Positions 1 through 4,770 of a DNA stretch of 6,044 bases are shown piece after piece (position 1 is the stretch's first letter; each line of letters starts with the position of its first letter). Position numbers and translations under genes: made by a program. The notes below the pieces were generated by a model. That model saw only the letters and a program-made list of their open reading frames with translations. It searched no databases and was not told the origin of the DNA. The stretch covers positions 1-6,044 of the forward strand of contig JAKAZH010000114.1 of the NCBI GenBank assembly GCA_021815935.1, given 5' to 3'. Source of the stretch: Actinomycetes bacterium (lineage in GTDB: Bacteria; Actinomycetota; Acidimicrobiia; Acidimicrobiales; Palsa-688).

Positions 1-23
1 GTAAAACGTGAAGACCTCTTGAG

Positions 24-96
<73 letters not shown>

Positions 97-105
97 AACA
101 CGCAC

Positions 106-111
106 AGTTTA
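106..111 (-). promoter_or_regulatory. Possible -10 box for the tRNA-Arg gene
   Basis: The minus strand reads TAAACT here, which fits the TAnnnT -10 pattern and would start transcription a few bases before the mature tRNA 5' end at 96. A TTGTGC sequence lies upstream (134-139), but its 22-nt spacing is too long for a standard sigma-A -35. Only the -10 is supported. Confidence 0.3.
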
Positions 112-204
112 GGTGCTAGCCGATAGGCCCGTGGCACAAACCTTGACTGGGATGGTGGCGGCCACATCGGCAGCCGGATGGGTGGAAACTTCTGTGCGCT
201 AAAG

Positions 205-218
205 CCGGCGACCGCCGG
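205..218 (-). terminator. Possible terminator hairpin after the tetR gene
   Basis: CCGGCG and CGCCGG are separated by two bases, so on the minus strand a 5-bp GC stem with a GGTC loop forms about 59 nt after the tetR stop. It is followed by CTTTAG, a very short T tract. It is the only compact stem in the 97-276 gap between tRNA and tetR, where I see no credible gene. The weak T tract keeps confidence low. Confidence 0.3.
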
Positions 219-276
219 ACCGGGACGCAGTCACAAGGGCCCCGCAAGACGCAAGTTTGGAGCAGTCATCCGGCTG

Positions 277-924
277 CTACGAGCGGGCCTGGTCCGCCTG
301 ACTCGTCCGCTCCACCGGGAACAGAACGGCGCGTGCCCAGATGATCGAAAGGGTGACGATGTCGGCCTCGCTTGGCTCGGAGTTCGTAAGGAGGTACGCC
401 CCATGCACGAAGTCGTCCACCATCCCGCCGAGGGCGTACGCGGCAGTGTTTGGGTCCAGCCCGTCGGGATCGGGAACTCGGGCTTGATGATGGCGGATCA
501 CCGACTCAAGCTGTTGACTGAACCGGCGCCGGATCTCCTGGCGCACTGCGAGAAAGTCGCTGTTGTAGGCGAGGGCTTGCTCGAGGTTCCGGATTAGCGC
601 CGCCCAGTCCCGGTAGCTGTGAACGAACTGGCGGATCGTCGCTTCGAGAGCGAGGTACGGCGTTTCGTGGTGTTCGGCGGGGTGCGTGGCGGCGTCGAAG
701 AGGGCGTCGGACATGTCGTTGACGAGCACCTGTAGGACCTCGTCCTTCGACGCAAAGTACGTGTAAAAAGTTCCCCGGGCGACTCCCAACGCGTCGACAA
801 TGTCCGCCACAGTCGCGTCGAGGTATCCGCGCGCTTCGAACACGCGACGCGCCGAGTCGAGTATCTCCTGGCGCCGACGGCTGCTTCGATCGGTGCGCGG
901 CGCTGTTCCTCTCGAGGTGACCAT
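277..924 (-). CDS. TetR-family transcriptional regulator
   Basis: A 215-aa protein of typical TetR length. Residues about 16-64 form the DNA-binding domain: a basic N-terminus (RRRQEILDSARRVFEARGY), then the helix-turn-helix from about residue 38 (TVADIVDALGVARGTFYTYF) and the usual SKDEVL segment. Residues 70-205 are a helical ligand-binding/dimerisation domain with no class-specific motif, so the inducer cannot be predicted. I chose the ATG at 922-924 (MVTSRG). An in-frame ATG at 1086 exists, but the extra 54 residues do not look like TetR sequence and would run over the neighbouring promoter region and the start of the divergent gene. There is no Shine-Dalgarno before 924, so the mRNA may be leaderless. 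The divergent DUF3237 gene is the obvious regulatory target, which is an inference from arrangement. Confidence 0.93.
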   Translation of the reverse strand: MVTSRGTAPRTDRSSRRRQEILDSARRVFEARGYLDATVADIVDALGVARGTFYTYFASKDEVLQVLVNDMSDALFDAATHPAEHHETPYLALEATIRQFVHSYRDWAALIRNLEQALAYNSDFLAVRQEIRRRFSQQLESVIRHHQARVPDPDGLDPNTAAYALGGMVDDFVHGAYLLTNSEPSEADIVTLSIIWARAVLFPVERTSQADQARS

Positions 925-932
925 GAACTGTG

Positions 933-938
933 AGGTTA
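933..938 (-). promoter_or_regulatory. Possible -10 box for a leaderless tetR transcript
   Basis: The minus strand reads TAACCT, eight bases before the chosen ATG. This spacing would place the transcript start at or next to the start codon, and it fits the absence of a Shine-Dalgarno. A TTGGAC sequence at 959-964 is a possible -35, but its 20-nt spacer is long. Confidence 0.3.
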
Positions 939-943
939 CGGCG

Positions 944-956
944 CCTCGACCCGAGG
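944..956. promoter_or_regulatory. Palindrome, candidate TetR operator
   Basis: CCTCG-ACC-CGAGG is a 13-bp inverted repeat with 5-bp perfect arms. It lies between the divergent tetR and DUF3237 starts, just upstream of the possible tetR -10 box. TetR regulators commonly bind such palindromes between their own gene and a divergent target. The arms are short and GC-rich, so chance is possible. Confidence 0.35.
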
Positions 957-988
957 AGGGTCCAACTCGGCACGGACGCCGGCGGAAT

Positions 989-999
989 CGATAGCATCG
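989..999 (+). promoter_or_regulatory. Possible -10 box within a small palindrome, DUF3237 side
   Basis: CGATAGCATCG is an imperfect 11-bp palindrome. It contains TAGCAT (992-997), a TAnnnT -10 candidate that would start a transcript near 1004, about 14 nt before a strong ribosome binding site. No convincing -35 lies at 16-18 bp. A second, looser dyad (GGCG at 981-984 with CGCC at 998-1001) overlaps it, so it could also be a regulator site. Confidence 0.3.
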
Positions 1000-1017
1000 C
1001 CGTTCCAGCACAACGCC

Positions 1018-1023
1018 AGGAGG
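1018..1023 (+). promoter_or_regulatory. Strong ribosome binding site AGGAGG
   Basis: A perfect AGGAGG stands 6 nt before a GTG (1030) and 9 nt before an ATG (1033). Both open the same 15-16 codon micro-ORF. It is 53 nt before the DUF3237 ATG at 1077, too far to serve that start directly. Confidence 0.5.
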
Positions 1024-1029
1024 CCCCGG

Positions 1030-1080
1030 GTGATGTACTTCCACGAGATCCTCGACTGTTACCTCGACTCCGAGAAATGA
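1030..1080 (+). CDS. Candidate 16-codon leader ORF coupled to DUF3237
   Basis: From GTG 1030 or ATG 1033 the frame reads MYFHEILDCYLDSEK and stops at TGA 1078-1080. That stop overlaps the ATG of the DUF3237 gene in an ATGA junction. It has the best Shine-Dalgarno in this intergenic region, while the DUF3237 start has only weak GAG-type complementarity. The pattern suggests translational coupling: ribosomes load at AGGAGG, finish the short peptide and restart at 1077. The peptide matches no attenuation signature I know (no run of one amino acid) and shows no signal sequence. The alternative is a chance reading frame, with the AGGAGG irrelevant. Confidence 0.4.
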   Translation: MMYFHEILDCYLDSEK

Positions 1081-1505
1081 CCTCATCCCTAAGTCTTGTG
1101 CCGCTCTGCACCGTCGACCTCACTATCGACCGGGCGAAGTTCGTCGGAGCTGGTCCTGCCGGCGACCGGTGGGTGGCCCAGGTCACCGGCATGGTCCTGA
1201 ACGGAGATCGAATCCGTGCCCAACTGGTAGGACAGGCCGCTGACTATGTGACCGTCTCGGGCGGAGTCGCAACGATCGACGTCCGGGCGTTGGTCGAAAC
1301 TGATGACGGTGCCCTGATCGTCATCCAATATCGTGGCCGCACGAACGCAACGACCCGAGTCGGTTCGAGTCCGGCGTACGTCACGCCCACCTTCGACACC
1401 GGTCACCCCGACTACTCATGGCTCAACTGCATCCAGGCGGTCGGCCGCAGCCAGCCGAGCGACCTGAAGTCCGCACACTACGACTGGTATGAGCTGGCTG
1501 GCTAG
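1077..1505 (+). CDS. DUF3237 family protein
   Basis: A 142-aa protein close to the usual DUF3237 (UPF0311) length of about 150. The family pattern is visible in order: an N-terminal LVPLCTVDLTI strand, PAGDRWVAQVTG (27-38), NGDRIRAQLVGQAADYV (42-58), DVRALVETDDGALIVIQYRG (68-87) with the conserved TDDGA core, then PTFDTGHPDYSWLN (104-117) and a final YELAG strand. The family is a small beta-barrel of unknown biochemical function; no catalytic role is assigned. The ATG at 1077 is chosen because upstream codons in this frame are not family-like. It overlaps the stop of a micro-ORF. The gene is divergent from a TetR repressor, so induction by that regulator's ligand is plausible. Confidence 0.88.
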   Translation: MTSSLSLVPLCTVDLTIDRAKFVGAGPAGDRWVAQVTGMVLNGDRIRAQLVGQAADYVTVSGGVATIDVRALVETDDGALIVIQYRGRTNATTRVGSSPAYVTPTFDTGHPDYSWLNCIQAVGRSQPSDLKSAHYDWYELAG

Positions 1506-1535
1506 ACGGCGCTTCGCTTGACGAGAGCGCGCCGT
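1506..1535. terminator. Bidirectional hairpin between convergent genes
   Basis: ACGGCGC (1506-1512) pairs with GCGCCGT (1529-1535), a perfect 7-bp GC-rich stem with a 16-nt loop. It fills exactly the gap between the stop of the plus-strand DUF3237 gene and the stop of the minus-strand membrane gene. On the plus strand TTTAGC follows. The U tract is weak on both sides, but the position strongly suggests shared termination. Confidence 0.5.
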
Positions 1536-1997
1536 TTAGCTCCGTGCCCGGTCGCGCCGAGACAGCACCACGACCGTAGAGGCGAGCGCCGCGCCGACGG
1601 CCAACTCGACGCTCATCCGGTTCGGCGCTTGGCGTTGGACCCGGGTGTGCAGCCTCTGCACCGCCGCCGGGAACGGGTTCCAGCCGAAGAAGTAACGCAT
1701 CGGCTTGTCTGCGTCGACCGCCGCTGCGCCGAGCATCCCTGACAAACTCGCCTTCCTGTTCGCACCCGGCGCCAACCCAAGACCCGCTGTCATCGCGGCA
1801 AGCCCGAGGCAGCCGTCGCAGCGTGCGATCGGATAGAAGCGCTCCCACGAGAAGGGCTCGTCGTCGCCCATACCCCAGTGCGGGCAGGCGTCCATGGCGA
1901 AGTGCGAGACCACCCCGACGCCGAAAGCTGCAACGGGATGCCTGCGCAGGGCTCTTCCTATGAGGGCGCCCGCTAGCACGTGGTTCGTCACGAACAT
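1536..1997 (-). CDS. Small membrane protein with HxxxDxxPHW motif
   Basis: A 153-aa protein with hydrophobic stretches at about 7-30, 62-78 and 130-147, ending in a basic tail (SRRDRARS). Near the first segment it carries TNH (His6) and HFAMDACPHW (32-41). This His/Asp/His arrangement resembles the membrane proteins called LexA-binding, YdjM-like or DUF457 metal-dependent hydrolases, in which such residues may bind metal. That family link is from memory of the motif and is moderate at best; activity is unproven even in the family. Asp95, Asp97 and His117 are further possible ligands. A CDGC pair sits at 60-63. The ATG at 1995-1997 is chosen because it opens the hydrophobic N-terminus; a longer frame reaching 2786 runs antisense through galE. 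No clear Shine-Dalgarno is present. It is divergent from galE across 93 bp. Confidence 0.72.
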   Translation of the reverse strand: MFVTNHVLAGALIGRALRRHPVAAFGVGVVSHFAMDACPHWGMGDDEPFSWERFYPIARCDGCLGLAAMTAGLGLAPGANRKASLSGMLGAAAVDADKPMRYFFGWNPFPAAVQRLHTRVQRQAPNRMSVELAVGAALASTVVVLSRRDRARS

Positions 1998-2090
1998 CGT
2001 GGACAGCTTCGCGCGGCAACGACCACCCAACCGGTCGCCCGGAAGACGCCGGGGGAACGTGACTTGCGGTTGAGCGGGCAGAATATAGCG

Positions 2091-3059
2091 ATGACTGTCC
2101 TGGTTACCGGCGGCGCCGGCTATATCGGATCCCACACTGTGAAAGCCCTTCGCGCCCGCGGCGAGGATGTGGTCGTGCTCGACTCTCTGGAGTTCGGAAG
2201 TCGCGCCGCAGTCAGCGACACACCGTTCGTCCAGGGCGACATCGCCGACGAGGCCCTCGTCTCGAAACTGATAGCAGACCATCGCATTGATGCGATAGTG
2301 CATTTCGCCGCATACAAGGCTGCGGGGGAGTCGTTCGAGATGCCGGGCCGCTACTTCTTGAATAACGTCGGGGGTTCCACGAGGCTCTTCGAAACCGCGC
2401 AGAAGGCGGGCATCGACCGGATTGTCTTCTCGTCGACCTGCGCCGTCTACGGGACACCGTCGAAGGTCCCGGTAGGAGAGGACGCTCCAGTGAACCCGGA
2501 AAGCCCTTACGGGGAATCCAAGGCTCTCGTCGAGCGGATCCTCGGATGGTACGACCGCTGCCTGGGAGTGAGGTCGGTCAGCCTGCGGTACTTCAACGCC
2601 GCCGGCGCGGCGATGGACGGCACTTTGGGCGAGGACTGGACCTGGTCGCTCAACCTGGTCCCGGTTGCGATGAAGGCCCTTCTTGGGGCTGGACCGCCGC
2701 TCAAGGTCTTCGGAACCGACTACCCGACGCCCGACGGTACGGCGGTCCGTGACTACATCCACGTGGACGACCTCGCCGACGCGCACCTACGGGCCCTCGA
2801 CTACCTGCGCGACGGCAACGCGTCCACGGCGATCAACCTGGGCACAGGGACCGGGTCCTCGGTGAGGGAGGTCCTGGGCGCAGCTGAGCGTGCTTCGGGG
2901 CGCCCAGTGCCGAACGAGGAATCTCCGCGCCGTCCAGGAGACCCGATTGCCTTGTGGGCAGACAACGCGAAAGCTCGCAACCTTCTCGGATGGAATGCCA
3001 GCCACGGCCTCGACGACATAGTCGCGTCCGCCTGGTCATGGCACTCTTCTCACATCTAA
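2091..3059 (+). CDS. galE: UDP-glucose 4-epimerase
   Basis: A 322-aa short-chain dehydrogenase/reductase of usual GalE length. It interconverts UDP-glucose and UDP-galactose with bound NAD, supplying galactose units for envelope glycans or the Leloir pathway. Visible features are the NAD-binding GGAGYIGSH (7-15), HFAAYKA (71-77), FSSTCAVYG (113-121, catalytic Thr116), the YxxxK pair Tyr140/Lys144 in SPYGESK, RYFNAAGA (166-173), the sugar-nucleotide region VFGTDYPTPDGTAVRDYIHVDDLADAH (206-232), and NLGTGTG (249-255). All key residues are present. The ATG at 2091 puts the Rossmann motif at the expected position; a longer frame from 1980 adds 37 implausible residues. No Shine-Dalgarno precedes it, and I cannot assign a promoter: TATAGC at 2084-2089 is too close to the ATG for a normal start. 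The 93-bp gap before it holds only a weak hairpin (CCCGG at 2038-2042 with CCGGG at 2049-2053). Confidence 0.96.
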   Translation: MTVLVTGGAGYIGSHTVKALRARGEDVVVLDSLEFGSRAAVSDTPFVQGDIADEALVSKLIADHRIDAIVHFAAYKAAGESFEMPGRYFLNNVGGSTRLFETAQKAGIDRIVFSSTCAVYGTPSKVPVGEDAPVNPESPYGESKALVERILGWYDRCLGVRSVSLRYFNAAGAAMDGTLGEDWTWSLNLVPVAMKALLGAGPPLKVFGTDYPTPDGTAVRDYIHVDDLADAHLRALDYLRDGNASTAINLGTGTGSSVREVLGAAERASGRPVPNEESPRRPGDPIALWADNAKARNLLGWNASHGLDDIVASAWSWHSSHI

Positions 3060-3083
3060 AACCGACCGAGAGTCGAAAGCCCC

Positions 3084-3112
3084 TTGTGGCGGCTGGGATC
3101 CTCGGCTAGGGT
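3084..3112 (+). promoter_or_regulatory. Sigma-A-type promoter of the NlpC/P60 gene
   Basis: TTGTGG (3084-3089), a 17-nt spacer and TAGGGT (3107-3112) make the best promoter match in the window. Transcription would begin near 3118-3120. This lies downstream of the ATG at 3113 and therefore supports translation from 3203. It lets the hydrolase be expressed independently of galE, whose stop is 25 bp upstream of the -35. Confidence 0.6.
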
Positions 3113-3118
3113 ATGGAC

Positions 3119-3202
3119 CAAACGAAGCTGCGGGAGGGAACCTGGGTGGCCGTACGGGCCGCCTGTGGCGACAGAGCTTCCCGAGGAGGGTTCATTTTTT
3201 CC
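3119..3202 (+). promoter_or_regulatory. Structured 5' leader of the NlpC/P60 gene
   Basis: About 84 nt of untranslated leader follow the predicted start. A strong hairpin joins GGTGGCC (3145-3151) to GGCCGCC (3157-3163) around a GTACG loop, with partial outer extension. Two outer helices then compete: GAAGCT (3124-3129) with AGCTTC (3175-3180), or CGGGAGG (3131-3137) with CTTCCCG (3177-3183), which ends against the AGGAGG. A further pairing, GAACC (3138-3142) with GGTTC (3189-3193), would cover the end of the Shine-Dalgarno. A run of six T follows at 3195-3200. Mutually exclusive pairings around a ribosome binding site are what a cis-regulatory leader looks like, but I do not recognise the ydaO (c-di-AMP) consensus or any other known riboswitch class. 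Confidence 0.4.
3184..3190 (+). promoter_or_regulatory. Ribosome binding site with long spacer
   Basis: AGGAGGG is an excellent Shine-Dalgarno, but it ends 12 nt before the ATG at 3203, longer than the usual 5-9. The spacer contains six T residues. An in-frame ATT at 3194 would be nearer but is a very rare start. This site decides for 3203 over the ATG at 3113, which has no comparable site. Confidence 0.65.
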
Positions 3203-4729
3203 ATGACCATGCTCGAACAACAACGCGTCCTCGCACCAGGCGGGCAACTGACGGTTCGCCGGCGGAGAGTTTTCCTTGCGTTGGTGGCGCTCGCCGCTGG
3301 GGCGTTACTCGCTGCTATCACCACCGATTCCGTGGCGGGATGGGCGAGCGTCGCAGCAGTCGTTCTCCTCGCAGGCTTGTACGGGTTGGCCGTTCGGAGG
3401 TCGGATCGGCGGAGCGTCGAACAGGAATTCAAGCACTGGGAGTCCGAAATGTCAGACTTCGGGCTTTTCGACGGCGACGTGGACCGGATCCGGGAGACAG
3501 GCGCACGGACGGTGCTGCGCGGCGATGTGGCTACCTCGGACAGTGACCGTGCGGAGCTCGATTCGGTTGTCGACGTCGGACGGTTTATTGCGTGTAACGC
3601 GGCTGGATGGCTTCTTGCACCGCTGGTCTTCGCATTGACAATCCTGGTAGGGCGCACCCCGAAAGACACGAACGGACAGCGCTGGCTAGCGAACCTACGT
3701 TTCACCCAGCTCAGGCTGGAGGAAGGTTCGAGGAGGACGGTCGCGCTCGCTGCGACCACAGCGAGCGTCACCGCTGTGAGCACCGCCGTCGTACTCGGCG
3801 GCGCGACCGTCGCCGGAGCAACGCCGGCACCGACAACCTCGGCTGCAAGCGTTGCGGCTGTGGCCAGCGTCGGGGCAGCCAGCGCCGGCAACTACACCGT
3901 CGCGTCGGGCGACACTCTCGGTTCGATAGCAGCACGGTACGGAACCACTTACGAGGCGCTCGCCGCGATCAACAACATCAGCGACCCCAACCTCATCTAC
4001 CCAGGACAGGTGCTACGCCTGGCGGCCAAAGCACAGCCCCCGTCGGTGGCCGAAACCTCGACCGGCGCGAGCTCGGCCGCGGCGACCACCGCCGCTTCGT
4101 CAGGTTCCTACACCGTCGTGGAGGGCGACACGCTCGCTTCGATAGCAGCACGGTTCGGAAGCACCTACGAGGCGCTCGCCGCGATCAACAACATCAGCGA
4201 CCCGAACGTCATCTACCCCGGCCAGGTCCTGCGGGTCTCGGCGACCGCGACAGCCCAACTCGTGTCAGCTAACGGCGGAGCGCCGACAGGCAGCGCTATT
4301 CTTTCGTCGGAGACTCCTGCATCGTCTGGCGCCGCAACCGCAGCCGCACCGAACCAGCAGGCGGCCACCCCGGCGCAGATCGCGGTGACGGTAGCCCTCG
4401 ACCAGGTTGGCAAACCCTACGTGTGGGCTGGCTCCGGGCCGGCTGACTTCGACTGCTCGGGACTTGTCATGTACGCATGGGAGGCTGCCGGGGTGAGCCT
4501 CCCCCACTACAGCGTCTCGCAGTACTACGACACAACCCGGATAAGCGAGTCGCAGTTGCAGCCGGGCGACCTCGTCTTCTACAACAACGGGGACGGCCCG
4601 CAGCCCGGGCATGTGACGATGTACGTGGGCAACGGAGAGGTCGTTGCCGCCGACTATCCCGGGAGCGACGTGCGGGTGGAGCCGCTCACCCGCGACGGAA
4701 CCCCGATGGCGTTCGGGCGGGTCCGGTAG
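3203..4729 (+). CDS. Membrane-anchored LysM-NlpC/P60 cell-wall hydrolase
   Basis: A 508-aa protein predicted to bind and cut peptidoglycan peptides outside the membrane. Order: an Arg-rich start (19-22); hydrophobic segments at about 23-40 and 46-64; a charged region (65-130); a third segment (about 133-149); a basic stretch ending GSRR (175-178); a fourth signal-like segment (about 180-205); LysM repeats at 230-273 and 302-345; Ala/Thr/Ser-rich linkers; and an NlpC/P60 domain at about 391-508. In that domain Cys418 (DFDCSG) is the nucleophile and His470 (GHVTMYVG) the partner. The usual third polar residue, 12 positions after that His, is Ala482. LysM domains bind N-acetylglucosamine chains; NlpC/P60 enzymes usually cleave D-Glu-diaminopimelate or cross-link peptides. 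The multi-span N-terminus is unusual, since most relatives have one signal peptide. Start 3203 is chosen from the AGGAGGG and promoter position; the ATG at 3113 would add 30 residues and lies upstream of the predicted transcript start. Confidence 0.9.
   Translation: MTMLEQQRVLAPGGQLTVRRRRVFLALVALAAGALLAAITTDSVAGWASVAAVVLLAGLYGLAVRRSDRRSVEQEFKHWESEMSDFGLFDGDVDRIRETGARTVLRGDVATSDSDRAELDSVVDVGRFIACNAAGWLLAPLVFALTILVGRTPKDTNGQRWLANLRFTQLRLEEGSRRTVALAATTASVTAVSTAVVLGGATVAGATPAPTTSAASVAAVASVGAASAGNYTVASGDTLGSIAARYGTTYEALAAINNISDPNLIYPGQVLRLAAKAQPPSVAETSTGASSAAATTAASSGSYTVVEGDTLASIAARFGSTYEALAAINNISDPNVIYPGQVLRVSATATAQLVSANGGAPTGSAILSSETPASSGAATAAAPNQQAATPAQIAVTVALDQVGKPYVWAGSGPADFDCSGLVMYAWEAAGVSLPHYSVSQYYDTTRISESQLQPGDLVFYNNGDGPQPGHVTMYVGNGEVVAADYPGSDVRVEPLTRDGTPMAFGRVR
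3890..4237 (+). repeat. Tandem LysM repeats, recent duplication
   Basis: Two 44-codon units, 3890-4021 and 4106-4237, are offset by exactly 216 bp. By hand alignment 36 of 44 residues agree. Nucleotide identity is also high, including synonymous positions: for example TTCGATAGCAGCACGGT and a long shared run through [12 protein letters not shown]. The linkers between and after them differ. This points to internal duplication or gene conversion, not two anciently separate LysM domains. Confidence 0.85.
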
Positions 4730-4742
4730 GGCTCCCAGTCGG

Positions 4743-4770
4743 CTCGAGAAGCGGCTCGAGGCTAGCCGCT
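4743..4770. terminator. Hairpins between convergent genes
   Basis: Two alternative stems fill the 32-bp gap and the minus-strand stop: CTCGAG (4743-4748) with CTCGAG (4755-4760), and a stronger AGCGGCT (4750-4756) with AGCCGCT (4764-4770) around a 7-nt loop. They overlap and cannot form together. Neither has a T tract on either strand. Placement between convergent stops suggests bidirectional termination. Confidence 0.4.

Noticed and set aside
178..597. Plus-strand open frame of 139 codons
   Set aside because: It is mostly antisense to the well-supported TetR gene, has no family-like sequence and arises from the GC-rich third-codon bias.
925..1086. Extending the TetR protein upstream to an ATG at 1086
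   Set aside because: The added 54 residues are not TetR-like, run antisense to the AGGAGG/micro-ORF and the DUF3237 start, and would cover the divergent promoter region.
2084..2089. TATAGC as the galE -10 box
   Set aside because: It ends one base before the ATG, so transcription would start inside the gene after the start codon; the only TTG-type -35 is 14 nt away, which is too short.
1998..2786. Extending the small membrane protein to a 416-residue frame
   Set aside because: The extension runs antisense to most of galE, which is unambiguous, and the natural hydrophobic N-terminus begins at the ATG at 1997.
3063..3075. Hairpin CGAC/GTCG just after galE as a terminator
   Set aside because: It has only four base pairs and no T tract, so it is not a credible intrinsic terminator.
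3119..3202. ydaO-type c-di-AMP riboswitch before the NlpC/P60 gene
   Set aside because: The conserved segments I know for that class (such as the CAGCTAAC region and the GGGTGAAT-like motif) are absent, and the leader is shorter than the class requires.
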